Shown in pieces: positions 24,001-36,156 of a stretch of DNA of 64,000 bases. Position 1 is the stretch's first letter; every line of letters begins with the position of its first letter. The translations under genes were made by a program, and so were the position numbers. The DNA lies in NCBI GenBank assembly GCA_032622095.1, contig CP136068.1, forward strand, positions 149,429,365 to 149,493,364, read 5' to 3'. The DNA is from Siphonodentalium dalli (taxonomy: Eukaryota > Mollusca > Scaphopoda > Gadilida > Siphonodentaliidae). The notes under the pieces were generated by a model. The model was given only the letters and a program-made list of their open reading frames with translations, made no database searches and had not been told where the DNA came from.

Positions 24001-26415
24001 GCTATATTGGATCAGATCAAGACACGAACTTATTTCTAATGATCAGCAATAGTATGGGAAGTTATAACACTACGACACTACCCAACAAGCCAACAACCAC
24101 GTGCTGTAGATACAGCGGTTATATTTGATCATATCGGATGAAACATTTGCATAATTCCAAGAGTTTCCTATATTTGTATGTAGATATATTCCAGAATGTC
24201 AATTCAATTCATAAATATCTTATCTTAATATGATCATGTACGTATACGTAATTTGCGCCCGCTTGTTGCTGTTCATGTGATTATCGGATGAATTGTTATC
24301 TTTATAGAAGGATTTGATGATAAACCCTAAGGGTGGATACACACATGCATGTAATCTCTGTAATTATCGTGTATTTGGCGTTTTACATGGATCATACAGA
24401 CGATGTAATATGTGTCCACTGACAATCCAATCATTGCCTACGTGTTGAACGCACTGAGTTCTAGTTCCAATTAAGTCGGAATGTAGATAAGCCGTTAACT
24501 TGGACCGAGTCGCCATGCCACTTAAAATAATTGTTCGTGGGATAACCCATATGGTAGACTTTCTATTTAAATAATTACCAGTCCTCTCTTATTAAAAGCA
24601 GTGGTGGATCAGGATTTCCCCGACGCATGCAGGGGCTATATATGACCAGGCGGGGTGGCTAACTCTGAGCTATTTAAGTAAAACATATCATATTGTACCT
24701 TCTTGCCCAGATTATTCCGACCGATACATTCAACTAAGTCCCTGAGCGATTTGAACCTTTCGAGACCCCACCAAAACAAGCATCATGGTTGAAAATGTTC
24801 TACATCAAGTCTGTATATGCCAGACTTATGGCTTCTGGTGGTCGTGCATTTATAGAATGCCAGATATCACACAGACTTGACTAATTTCCGCATCCTTGAG
24901 AGAAGACATGTTTTGGACTGGCCTTAAATGTACTGATAGAAGACAATTTGACTTCGCTCAGCACTGCTCACTTGTCTGACCTGTTAACAATGAACTGCTC
25001 GCGCGCAGGTGATTAATGTTGTCAATTATTGGTGTGGCCATGAAAAATACATGTATTTTACATACAGAAATTACATGCATGTGTGTATCCACCCTAATTA
25101 TAATGGGACACAAGAAAATGATATATACAATGTATGTAAATAATCACATATAACGTAAATGTGGATATTTAGCCTGCCATGTAATACGAGTCTCAGCTGT
25201 CTGGCCATCGACGCAGTCCTGTCTGGAATTTTGCGCGCAGGTGTAGGTAGTGACGTCATGACGTACGTCTTGATGTCATGACGCCTTTACTGGTTTCCCA
25301 AGAAGCAATCGTAAAATGACTCTGCGATCTTTCAATCGGAACTTAAAGTTTCCGTTTGTCGGCCTTGAACTTTGTGAATATTTCATAAATTTGTTAGGCG
25401 GAAATACCGTTAGAAAATTGAAGATAATATGTAAACGGCCAGCAAGGTCGCTAGACTCCTCTTTCGGGGTAAATATTTTTAATAATTTTATGAAATATGT
25501 AAACAAAACTTCTTCATGCAATTTAACTGTATTGTTAACCAGAACTTTTGTTCAATTTACATTCACTTTTTGAAAATATATTTGGCTTTAGGAGCATGAT
25601 GTTCCTACATATGATGAAGTATAGCTAACAGTTGCTAGATCAAAGTTTTTTATTTTTGCCCTGGAGCATTTTTCCCAATTACACATTTCGAGGTGGCATT
25701 AATCAATACAAAATGGCGACCGTTGCCAACAATATAATTTTGGACTCCGCTGACCCTGGCTGACACTTCAGTTATGAATAAATTATCCTATTTTAGGTGA
25801 TTTCAATTTATATTTAGATTGGGCCGAAAAAGTCGATTAGTATATATCTCATATTCGCATACGTATACCCTGGTCGCTTCGCTTCCGCGGCTTCGCCGCG
25901 AGAGAGCGGGCGCTATAACATACCGTTCTAATATGCTATTCATATCTGGAATATATTTAGATATATATTAAGATATATCCAGAAATTAAGCATGACGTGT
26001 AAAATGTTGACCATAGGTGAACAGAATGTTGAATCTGTCAGAGCTATTCAAAAGATAAAATAGCATAAGTGCATTCATGTCAATGCGAAATAGACCCCAA
26101 TATCAAAGTGGAAAATACTTAAAACATTTGTTTCAAATTAAAATGTATTTGTGAAAAAACACTGAACAGACCAGCATGACCAGATAATTGTTTTATACGC
26201 ATAAAAATTACAAAGAAATGTTGTAGTTCTAAGACAATTCTTATCAGACAACACCTGTAATGTGAATAAGACTCAAAAATAACAGAATTCGGTAATGATA
26301 ACTTTGCTATGGTATTAGAAATCCATTAAATGTAGGCAAATCTTGTAAATCACAATAGGAGTTAGATGGAATATGGTATGTTAAATACAGCACGTAATGT
26401 TCAAAATCTTGTTAT
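24001..26415. other. intergenic, no gene seen
   Basis: Includes a diverged relative of 16265-16610 at about 24475-24990, a pair of GACGTCATGACG-type palindromes near 25252-25284 and a GC-rich hairpin CCGCGGCTTCGCCGCG near 25886. No gene recognised. Confidence 0.35.
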
Positions 26416-26419
26416 GGCC

Positions 26420-26856
26420 GGATTCGTCATCTCAGGTTTAAATCTGGTCTATGTAAACCTCTAGGCTTAAACCGCAGCGAGTCAGCAAAATCCGTGGTTT
26501 AAACCCGAGACCGCAGGTCTAATTGACGCATTCGTCATCTCTGGTTTAAACCTGGTCCAGCCAGACCAGTGGTTTAGCAGTAGTTTCTCTGTATCGTCGA
26601 GATAATTAATCGTACTTTCCTAATGCGGACCGCCTCGTTTTATTAATTGGGAAAATCAATAATTATGATATCGAGCATAATTTATTGGAAATTTATGAGC
26701 GAGAAGCACTCACATCTAAAAAGTGTGTGGGGATAACTTTTTGTTATTTTCGATATATTTTTTGCGTTTTATAAGCTTAAACCGGCAACTAAACCATCTA
26801 ATTCGGCGGTTCAGCTAAACCAGCTTTACCGATGCTACACTTGAGATGACGAATCC
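26420..26856. mobile_element. MITE, GGATTCGTCATC family (437 bp)
   Basis: Termini are inverted repeats: GGATTCGTCATCTCAG at the left and TTGAGATGACGAATCC at the right. Contains several GGTTTAAACC-like palindromes. A shorter copy lies at 60947. The following 26930-27120 segment also recurs at 61345-61540, so both parts may belong to one larger repeat. Confidence 0.7.
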
Positions 26857-26929
26857 GTCTTTTCTTTATCGCGGTTTAGAATTGTCAAACAATCAGTCAA
26901 AGGGTGGAGCTGTAAGTAATCTCGAGTGA

Positions 26930-27220
26930 GGCATGTCTAAGTGGCGACTGCCGACTGGTGTTACCATGTGACAGTTGATTCATTCGCACGGGGGCTTAGC
27001 TCAGATATGGACATGTTACTTAAATATGATTTTTATATAACTATCTTGTTGTTTTTTGTTTGGCTTGTGGCAATCACAAATACTGTTGTTTCTGCGAATT
27101 CATTTGAAGGGTTCAACGTTTTAATTTTGACACCAAAACGATGCTACTCCATGACCAGATATGCTATACACATATTTTGCAATCCTAAACTTGTATTGCT
27201 ATATGAGTCTAATTTATAAA
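26930..27220. repeat. segment repeated at 61345-61545
   Basis: GTGGCGACTGCCGACTGGTG, CAGTTGATTCATTCGCACG, CAGATATGGACATGTT and GAATTCATTTGAAGGGTTCA recur in the same order near 61361-61530. The 92-codon frame reading MATADWCYHVTVDS here is paralleled by a shifted 65-codon frame there. It has no known domain and frame is not conserved, so I do not call a gene. Confidence 0.75.
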
Positions 27221-28210
27221 TTATTTTGATGTAGATCATACCACAAAGCTCTACTCTGGCCTACGCCCACAAATTCCCATAATATTCCACCACTTCAAAA
27301 ACGGGGAACTATTTGATTTTCTGCATGACGGGAAATTTATGACATTGAAAAAAAGCAACGCATGTTATATATTTCTTTATTAAAAGCTGTCCCTCTGCAT
27401 GGTTGCCCACTTACAACAATTCAGATGCCGCTTCTAATGGCACTCATAAGCAAATTTCCTTTACTTGACTGACCTCTTGGTCATTAAATAAGATTAACTT
27501 ATAGGCCTTATATCGTGGTGTGATGCTATATAACACTACAGACATGTACAAGGGTTCATCGACAGAGTAGGTCCTATAGCAATTTCATGTATAAATTAGG
27601 TCATTCATATCATAGATCAAGGCATGTAAAAAATAAGAGATTCACAATGCAAACAGACTACTAGCTCACCAACTCAGACTTAAAACCTGAATAAATAACT
27701 TTTAAAAGCCGTTCCTTTTGAACAAATATAAACTACCAACATCAAACTGAAAGTTTTGAAAAGTCAAGACTGTTATTTCTTTTCTGGAGGGGAGTATTTT
27801 ACTGAAAATAACCCGGCATTATAATATTGACACTGTGTGCGCAATCCGATGTAGATGTGTACTATACGAAGAAGCTTGTCGATTTCATAAAATGCCATCA
27901 TGTCGATTTCAACGAAACATGACGAACAACGTCATCATGTAGCTTTCACCATCGACCGAATTTGCGATAACCTGAATGTATCTTCTGCTTTGTTCATAAG
28001 TATGTGTTTTTTGTCGATTTATGAAAATAGAAGGATATCTGAGGATTATCAGACTCACATATGTACTATGTAATATTAGGAAAATTTAAACGCATTATAA
28101 TAACGTTTGCTTGTATCACGAATATCGATTTCGATTCCAGTATTGTCCCCAGCCCAGCCAGAGTGATTGAGATTTTCCCATTGCATCGACATTTATAGTT
28201 TAGGCCATTC
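27221..28210. other. intergenic, no gene seen
   Basis: AT-rich sequence. No frame or RNA gene recognised. Confidence 0.4.
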
Positions 28211-28212
28211 CA

Positions 28213-28490
28213 TACTGCGTAAGGGTGACGTCATGGAGTGAAATCGGTAGGGTGACCCCAACGTACCTACGAATCTGACTGATCGCCATACTGTTGCGCG
28301 AGCGTACGTAATTTATATAGCAACGAGCTAGTAACGGAAGTCAGTGCCAAGGGCGTCAACTCTATAATCTACTCCGTAACGTCGCCGGCATGTACTGCGT
28401 AAGGGTGACGTCATGGAGTGAAATCGGTAGGGTGACACCAACGTACCTACGAATCTGACTGATCGCCATACTGTTGCGCGAGCGCACGTC
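28213..28490. repeat. tandem repeat with CRE palindrome, two copies
   Basis: TACTGCGTAAGGGTGACGTC starts at 28213 and again at 28393, period 180 bp. Each copy runs about 95 bp through CGCCATACTGTTGCGCGAGCG. The spacer GCAACGAGCTAGTAACGG... is shared with a third copy at 30085-30265. Each copy has TGACGTCA, the consensus CREB/ATF site. Confidence 0.85.
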
Positions 28491-28836
28491 ATAATGCAAC
28501 ACAGAAATTCGAAAAATAAATGTTCAGTTCAATTCAATTAAATTATCTAACATATCATTGTGTAGCGGTTTTATATAGCGAAATATCTAATACACAATTT
28601 GTATATACCTACGTGTATAAATTACATATAAATACTTAAACACTTTCTCATATTTATTATTGTATTTTTATCTCACTTGTGTACTTTCTAATCCTTGTAA
28701 GTAAGATACATTTACAAATAAAGTGACTAGAAATATGTACAAACATATCATGAAAAGCATAGTTCAAAAGCCCAAGACAATGATCAAAAATCAAATGATA
28801 ATAATGATAAGTTGTGCAAAGGTGTGTCATCACAAA

Positions 28837-29292
28837 TGTGACCCGCCATATCAAATCCAGTAGTAAGTCGGGATTTTTTTACCCTGTGCCAATGCATTCT
28901 CTTATATATGCGAGTCGACCATAGGTTGCCTCGCATATATAAGAGAATGCATTGGCCTAACAATTTTTTACAATTTTAATAATTTTTTCTTGTATTCTTT
29001 AACAATTTTATAATTTCACCCATACAGAGCCCCAGACAAACATGAGCAGACGACACTCTTCTATATCCTTCTATATATGTGTGGGGCTCCCTGCAGGGTA
29101 ATGGATGTTTTTTTATTTTATGTCCTAAAATTTTTAAGAAACATTTTAAAAAAATGATAAAAAATTGTTAGGCCAATGCATTCTCTTATATATGCGAGGC
29201 GACTATGGTCGACTCGCATATATAAGAGAATACATTGGCACAGGGTACAAAAAAATCCCGACTTACGACTGGATTTGATATGGCGGGTCACA
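28837..29292. mobile_element. hairpin-rich MITE, complete copy (456 bp)
   Basis: The best copy of the family. Outer inverted repeats are TGTGACCCGCCATATCAAAT at the left and ATTTGATATGGCGGGTCACA at the right, continuing through GTAAGTCGGGATTTTTTT. Just inside each TIR is a palindrome with arms of about 33 bp (GCCAATGCATTCTCTTATAT and onward, short ATA-like loop, then its complement). So the element folds into two hairpins inside one long stem. The target duplication is unclear. Confidence 0.85.
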
Positions 29293-30084
29293 TATATCCT
29301 CATCGAGTTGCTAAACGATGGTATAAATTTTGTTAAAATACAACGAGTAGTTTATATAAACTCACATTTTTTTCGATCACCGGCCACGTTTTCTTGGAAA
29401 AATCGCCGAAGAACCACTCCCAAAATCACCAACGAGCCAAAACAAATCACCAACGAACGATATCACGTGAAATCGTTGAACCCCATTGCCGTTGTCGGGT
29501 TCAAATTAATTCTGAACAAGAAAACCAATGCCAGAAATGGTAACGCGCTCTAGATCATATATTATATAATCATGATTGTAATTATATAATATAAAATATA
29601 TTGGTTTCGCGAATGACCAACTCAGAATTCCGTTAAAATAACAATAGCAATCAGCACCTAATTAACGAACCCGCGGCCGACTCGGCCGTCTCCGACCACA
29701 ACCCCCAGTGGGCTGCAGAACGAAAAATGTCGATAAAAGTTGAAATAAAAGACTTACAAATTTTCTTTTTTCATTTCTTTTATTTGTAATTGGCACAGCT
29801 TATCACAAGCCAAAACATGAACAATTCCCAATTACAAATTGCGGTTTTGATTTTACCGCGATCTTGAAGTTGAATTGAAACAATGGGAAATTGTTTACTC
29901 AATGCGATGTATTTCACGCCGTGTCTGTCGCGGTTTCATGTCAAGAAATTTGGTCAAATGATATCGAGACACTGACATTGGTGGGGTATAACGTTGTGGT
30001 GTTTTGTATTTTCTGAAAGTACATGCATACAGGGCGAATGTACTGACTGTCAATTTTCGACAAAAGCCACATCACTGGTTTGTT
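29293..30084. other. intergenic, no gene seen
   Basis: An open frame at 29310-29553 has no recognisable family. Confidence 0.35.
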
Positions 30085-30265
30085 TATATAGCAACGAGCT
30101 AGTAACGGACGTCAGTGCCAAGGGCGTCAACTCTATAATCTACTCCGTAACGTCGCCGGCATGTACTGCGTAAGGGTGACGTCATGTGGTGAATCGGTAG
30201 GGTGACACCAACGTACGTACCTACGAATCTGACTGATCGCCATACTGTTGCGCGAGCGCACGTAA
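30085..30265. repeat. third copy of the CRE-containing repeat
   Basis: TATATAGCAACGAGCTAGTA at 30086 matches 28313, and TACTGCGTAAGGGTGACGTC at 30163 matches 28213 and 28393. Confidence 0.8.
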
Positions 30266-30990
30266 AAATGCATTTATGAACAATGTGTCTGGGTACCAAA
30301 CATAAATAAGCAATTTTCACGACATGGAACAGAAAAGGTCGTTCCGTGTTATTTTATTCCTGACATGGTATCAATAAAGAGCGTTTGTCTGACATAAGGC
30401 GAAAATTAGAAAACAGCTGGAACATGGCTGTTACTTTGGCAAGTGTTTTGCAATGGACATGAAGCCGGCATACAACTATTTCGTGTATTTATCGACCTAT
30501 CGTATCTTTCCCTCCATATTACGTAGACAATATTTATTTTGAGGTTCGAATGAGCCATGTCCGTTTAAATTGTGTTGTATTGTCAACATAGTAATGAATT
30601 GTTAACTGAAATTCATTCAGCCAAGGGACTATAGAGTAATAACGTATATTATGAGAAGTTATATTAGTGTGATACAATTTGACTATGAACGTTTCCTTAT
30701 TGAAGAAGTGGATTGGTTGGCTGTCTGTTACCTATTCGAAATAGGGCCGCTTTACTGCGATATCAGGTACAGTTTGAATTGATTAATTAGTTGAGTTGCT
30801 ACATTATGGCATAATGTCGCTACGTTTATTGTAACTTGTCGATGGTGACATTTCAGAAATGTTTTCTTTTACCATGCTAATCGACAAATGTTCCGCGTTG
30901 TCATAATTGTTGCAAGAAAAGGAGTATCTGAGTTGTAATTGACATATGTTGGTGCAGATTACACATGTGGATTTTCAGCCTGGTCCCCCC
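30266..30990. other. intergenic, no gene seen
   Basis: No recognisable features. Confidence 0.35.
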
Positions 30991-30997
30991 AAAAATC

Positions 30998-31236
30998 CGC
31001 ACATTATCTGCATATAAAATGAATTTATTTTAGGTAGATAATCTGCTTAGAATGGACTCTTTTATGAGTCGATAAGTGCTGAAAATGGGCACGTTTTAAG
31101 CAGATTATGTGCGGAGACAATGAACAAATAAGAAAACATACGACTGTTCAGGTGTACGCTCCTCAGCAATCAAATAATCACATTATGTACATATTTCACA
31201 TTATAGGTCGATTATGTGCGTATTTTCGCGAGGATT
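30998..31236 (-). mobile_element. MITE, CACATAATCGAC family, internally deleted
   Basis: Starts CCGCACATTATCTGC and ends ATAGGTCGATTATGTGCGTA, in the same orientation as the 23711 copy. The CCACAGTGAAAA part is missing. Confidence 0.6.
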
Positions 31237-31978
31237 TTTGGGATTTTGATTATCGAAATCATTTGATTCAGTAGATATTGAACATGCATCATCTGGTTAT
31301 AATTTGATTGTGTTGCATCAGAGCATCAATTTTGTTTTTTGAGATTTCCTTAGTTTGATGTTTATCAGTTGCGGCGTCTGGAGTGGTTGAGCCATCCAAA
31401 ATCTTTGGAGCATAAGATTATCTGGTTGTTCGAGTTTTATTCTTCTGTGTAATGTTTGGAACTTCTTAATCTAATTTTGTTGGTTAAAGATTGCGCACGC
31501 TTTTGCATACCTGTAAATTGATTCCTATTCTCGACATTAACAGGGAAATGTTTCTTTGTGACTATCCGATATATTTTCCATTTTGGCGTCAATTTATCGG
31601 TGTGTTTACGGAACAAATGAAATTTCTAACAAACAGATTAATAATATATAATTTAAAAAGTCTCGAACAATAGCCGACGCTAATGGGATATAGAACTAAG
31701 CCATACTCTTGCATGTATGCGATTGTTTTCAAGTGACAGTACTAAATTGTCCAGTTATTATATACTGTTTAATCGAGACACTACACTTCCCTTGGATAAT
31801 TGTCAAATACATGGGAGATGAATTTTGGGGAACGACAGCATTTCAATGTTCGTGTCATACATCAACGTTTGCGAAAATCTAAAAAAACTGAGAAACGAAA
31901 CGTTGATAAAACGGTAAGCACATATATATGAATCTTGTGATCCAGTTTACCAGTACGATATTAGCAACATATCATCGC
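31237..31978. other. left flank of the PLE array, no gene seen
   Basis: Unique-looking AT-rich sequence up to the array boundary at 31978/31979. I see no target-site duplication shared with the right flank at 56219. Confidence 0.4.
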
Positions 31979-32850
31979 GTGTGTATAAATGAAATCCTTT
32001 TCTATCTATTGTCTGACACAGCGAACCCCAATGCTGGTCGGCACCCGACAATAACATGGCCATATCGCTATGAGCTCGTAAATAGGGCAAATATTCAAAC
32101 GAGCAGAACATGTATAACAATAAGTGTTATAATGGGTCCATTTATTGTTTCGACAGATATGTTTAATGACCTTCGTCTCATCAGGGATGCAGGTCAATCG
32201 GGTCTGTATACACTGTTGGGGAAGTGTACGCGTATGTATGAGCACATACGAGCATGCCAACTCATGCTAATTTGTGAGGAAGTCCCGATACTTCAACACT
32301 GGCTCGACTCCTACATTTTTTTTTTCTGAAGAATGGTGCGTTAAACCGTAATCTATGACGGCCAGAATTTAATCTGGGGCGACATGTGCGATGTCGGCAC
32401 CTGGGTATTATGTAAGGGTATCACAGAACAGGAGCCGATAGATAACCCATTGATATTCTGGATTCCGAAAACTGCCAACAGCTAGACATAAGAAAGAATA
32501 CTGTGATTGAAGTACATTTAATGGTGCAGCTGTGATATCAGCATAAATGTGCCAGTCAGAATGTCACCTAATCGAGCTTGTTTGATCGTTGGCGAGACAT
32601 TTTGGCATCAATTTCCGTGTAATAGTAAACCCTCAGTCGGCGCCATATGTGGGCGCACTCTAATCTCTAAGCGGCACTTTGTCGTCGACTCCAGACAGTG
32701 TCCAGCTGTGATAAAGGAGTACGCCTGAAGCTGTTTGGTAGGTGTCTGGACATCAATCGGTATGTGGGTTATAGGCTATGTAAATATCGATGCTTTTTGT
32801 GCAAGAAAATTGACGTGTGTGGCGACACATGTACATGTGAAAATGGGCTG
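31979..32850 (-). repeat. PLE 3' region / pseudo-LTR, copy 1
   Basis: The 872 nt between the RT stop codon and the element 3' end. It is almost identical to the 3' regions of the plus copies. It carries a candidate ribozyme. The minus-strand orientation puts its 3' end at the left array boundary. Confidence 0.85.
32116..32184 (-). ncRNA. candidate hammerhead ribozyme, copy 1
   Basis: On the minus strand: CTGATGA (32184-32178), GAC/GTC helix II, GAAA, ACAATAA...TTATTGT helix III, with T at the predicted cleavage position 32116. Same sequence as the plus-strand copies. See the 46371 entry for the reasoning. Confidence 0.45.
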
Positions 32851-34797
32851 TCAAATCCGTTTCTTGGAGATGAGCTCCCCGATATTTTTCTGGCGTCGAA
32901 ATATTATGCCTGGTTTCGTACCAGAAAAGTCGTGGTATGTGTGGTGGCTGTCAGTTAGATTACCCCAATACTGGCTCAGAGTGCGGGCTAATTTCGAAGC
33001 ACCTGGGTGAAATGTAGTAGCAAGCGAAATTGTACGGGGACTGATACATTTATTCCCCGATTTGCGGAGTAGATGTGCGTTCCTTCCCGAGAATTCTATC
33101 GTGTCGGTCCATTCATGAATATCTCGATGTTTGTATCCACGATTCATGAGCTTTGTCACAAATAAGTCTCTCCTGGCGTAGAAATCCATAGCATTGTTGC
33201 AATTTCTTAAATATCTTATGCATTCTCCCCTGACAAACGATTTGAAGTTCGATGTCGGGTGATTTGAGCGGCGATGCAAGTATTGGAATGTTTCTGTCTT
33301 TTTTATGTGACATTTCGTATCCAAAATCCCTGTTTTGGCAAAACGATCACCCTTGAATATTTCAAGATCAAGAAATGTGCATATCTGGGAGTCGATTTCA
33401 TAGGTGAATTTCAGCAAGTCGTGCATGGAATTGGCTATATCAAAGAAGAGCTGTGCTTCTTCTTGTGTCCCTGAGAATAATATAAGCCCGTCATCACGGA
33501 ATCTCTTGTGAAATAGAATGTTTGCCTTAAAGGGATACCTCCCAAATATGTTTTCCATGTGTGCGTGCATAGCAATGTCTATAATTTCGGGCGATGGCAC
33601 CGCTCCCTGTGGAGCGCCAACAATCTGTTTATACTTCTTTCCATTAAATGTGAATTCGTTGCCGTATAGAAGAATTTTTGCTATCTCAATGAGATTATCC
33701 GAACTCGGCCGTGGTATGTCATATACCATATTATCATTGGCACTCAGTTCCATGTGTAGTGCTTCTAAGATTTCGTCAAATCTCATGTTAGTGTACATTG
33801 AGCTGATGTCAAAAGTGACCAGCAAAACATCTGCCGGGAGCTGTAAATTTTCAAGCATTTCCAATAGGTGAGGTGTATTCCGGATGTTTGTAGGCTGTTT
33901 CTTAGTGATTGGCAGGAGAAAATAGTCTAATATGCGACCAATTCGCTCAGTCGGGCCTCCGCACTGTGATATTATTGGTCTGCCCGGTACTATGAACTCC
34001 GTGTCCAGTCCCGAAGCCGGGTCAAGTGACTCAGGGTTAATTTTTAATTTGTGTATTTTTGGAAGCAAATACAGATACGGTACTCTGATTTTATGAGCTT
34101 CCGTTGTGAGATAGTCATGAGTTCTGGTATCGATGACTTTGCTGAGTGCCATCCTCGCGACTAGGTTCGCGACCTTTTTCTGGGTCTCACCGAGAGACAG
34201 TTCCGTTAGTTCAGTATAATGTATGCCATCGTTTAATTGGCGGAGACCTTCATTTATGTAGTCAGTCCTGTTCAGCACGACTGTGGTATTGTTTTTGTCT
34301 GCTTTTAAGATAATTATGTCATTGTTCTCACTCAGAGATGTCAAGGCTCGCTTCTGACTATGTGAGATGTTCAAGCAATGTAGCCTGGGTGCATAGTTTG
34401 AAACACCCAGTTTCGTAGCATAGATGTAGTCCTCAAGGACGTTGCCGCCCATGGGCGGATTGAACCGGGATTTTATCCTAAATGGGTGCGGCGTTTCATT
34501 TCTTTGTTCTGAGGACCCAAACAGTGATCTGAGACGGATGTTACGCTCAAAAACCGTAAAGTCCTTCATTATACCGATTCTGTTCACCTTAGATGTTGGT
34601 ATAAAGTTCAGGCCCAAGCCCAGAACCATAATCTCATCATTAGATAGAGGGTGGTTTGAGAAGTTACGTATCAACTCCTTGGCCTGATTTAGTTTGTATT
34701 CAGGTGATTTGTACAATCTAGAGCGAGATATTATTTTCTCACGTTGTAGCTTGGCTCTACGATTCTTTTTGCTTTTGATGAAACGACGGGCCGTCAT
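32851..34797 (-). CDS. Penelope-like reverse transcriptase (ORF2), copy 1
   Basis: Complete 648-codon frame from the first ATG at 34797. The open frame begins 25 codons earlier, but at a GTG next to a stop, so the ATG is preferred for a eukaryote. All PLE RT landmarks described for the 48543 copy are intact. Residue 541 is Ala here and in the two truncated copies, but Val in the three plus full-length copies. It lies downstream of a frameshifted ORF1 in the same unit. The frame ends with the RT C-terminal block, and no GIY-YIG domain follows. Confidence 0.9.
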   Translation of the reverse strand: MTARRFIKSKKNRRAKLQREKIISRSRLYKSPEYKLNQAKELIRNFSNHPLSNDEIMVLGLGLNFIPTSKVNRIGIMKDFTVFERNIRLRSLFGSSEQRNETPHPFRIKSRFNPPMGGNVLEDYIYATKLGVSNYAPRLHCLNISHSQKRALTSLSENNDIIILKADKNNTTVVLNRTDYINEGLRQLNDGIHYTELTELSLGETQKKVANLVARMALSKVIDTRTHDYLTTEAHKIRVPYLYLLPKIHKLKINPESLDPASGLDTEFIVPGRPIISQCGGPTERIGRILDYFLLPITKKQPTNIRNTPHLLEMLENLQLPADVLLVTFDISSMYTNMRFDEILEALHMELSANDNMVYDIPRPSSDNLIEIAKILLYGNEFTFNGKKYKQIVGAPQGAVPSPEIIDIAMHAHMENIFGRYPFKANILFHKRFRDDGLILFSGTQEEAQLFFDIANSMHDLLKFTYEIDSQICTFLDLEIFKGDRFAKTGILDTKCHIKKTETFQYLHRRSNHPTSNFKSFVRGECIRYLRNCNNAMDFYARRDLFVTKLMNRGYKHRDIHEWTDTIEFSGRNAHLLRKSGNKCISPRTISLATTFHPGASKLARTLSQYWGNLTDSHHTYHDFSGTKPGIIFRRQKNIGELISKKRI

Positions 34798-34872
34798 TTT
34801 GTAATGCAGGGCTAATACGGGCTCTCTGTTTAAGCCCCTCAATCGATGTGATGCGGGGAGTGGGTACACCAC

Positions 34873-35494
34873 TCAGATAGACAAACGCCCCTGTCGGGGA
34901 ATCACCTCAGCTCAAACCTCGATCGCAGAAGCGAGAGAACAAAGTGGAATAAACCACATGTCATAGTTGGCTGGCAAGATTTAGAATAGGGTCTATCGAA
35001 GGCCGAGTCTGTCTCTAGACTGAAGACAGTCTGCGGTTGAGCCGTGTGTCAGATGTGGATAAGACAGCACACATTAAGCTCCAATGGGTGATGGGTACTT
35101 AGAAGTGGGAGTGGCTATCAATTTAATTGACACCAGTCACACGGATCTTATGCACTGCTGTACAGTGTGGTCCGATCGGTGATGTATCTCTAAGTGTAAG
35201 AGAGACCGAGTTTTAGGCGCATATTGGGTAGTAGCAATTATTAATAATAATAATTACTAATTGGGTGTATGAGCTCCCGTAGTAGGCGATTCAACCTATG
35301 AATCTGATCAATCAGTGTGTGGATGTGGCCCCGGTAGGTAATTTAGTACCAGGGGTGGAATCGTCGGTTATTGTAAATAACCAATGATAAAGAGAAAATA
35401 CATTAAAATCAATTTAATGTAATCACAAAACAAGCCATGAATATGGGTCTACATATGTAACAGTATCGTACACAATTGTCACGACACAAAATGT
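34873..35494 (-). other. ORF1-ORF2 gap, copy 1
   Basis: 622 nt, same as in the plus copies, with the same series of short hairpins. See the 47846 entry. Confidence 0.6.
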
Positions 35495-36156
35495 TCAATG
35501 CCTGTTGCCTCTATTGTTCCTCCATTTTCCGTGATGCGATCCGTTGTGTCTGCGGTTATCGCTGTATGGTTTCTTGAATGCGTGTTCCTGCGACACGCCC
35601 GAAGTGTGCCGTCCTTTCCTGTAATCTGCACGCAGTTGCATCTTGTAGTCTAATAGTCGGTCTGCACATTCGTTATTGTGTTTCTTCGTTTCCGAGATAA
35701 TCCGGGTCCGCACATCTCCACTTTGAGGGTGGCCAATTGGAAGGGTGTCCAGCGCTTGGGTCACTGCTTTTTTCAGTCCAAATTCAAAGAGGCAATCTTA
35801 ACGTCAAGAAGAGCCACAAGTGACGTGATGAAGGCTTTACGGCCCTCCTCGACACCAGTGTGTATGAGCTGGTGCATTTCTTCGTCGGTGTCGGCCTCGC
35901 TGATCTTAAAGTCAAGAGTCAGCCCCTCCGGAGTGTAGCCACTGTCAGCAGCATGTTGTAGACGGGCTCGCATCATGTTTAAGGGCTGTCTCTGGTTTGT
36001 TATGGGGATGAAATCCCTCATAACGTCATCCAGGATCGCTTCTGTAGATTTCCCCAGCTGGCTGCAAGGCAGCAGATCGCCGTTATCAATGGTGAAATCC
36101 AATTGAAGAGCCTCATTTGATGGAGAGGACATGGTGGTACTATCTTCTGATGACAT
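35495..36156 (-). pseudogene. PLE ORF1, copy 1, frameshifted
   Basis: Same protein as the intact 220-aa ORF1 at 47183, but one A is missing in GGAACTG (read GGACTG, about 35775 on the minus strand). The frame therefore breaks after residue 126, and the C-terminal 90 residues continue in another frame. Position 142 is Gly as in the 42398 copy, where the two intact copies have Val. Confidence 0.85.

Noticed and set aside
26941-27219. 92-codon frame with a hydrophobic segment as a membrane protein gene
   Set aside because: The related segment at 61345 does not keep the frame, and the segment behaves as a dispersed repeat.
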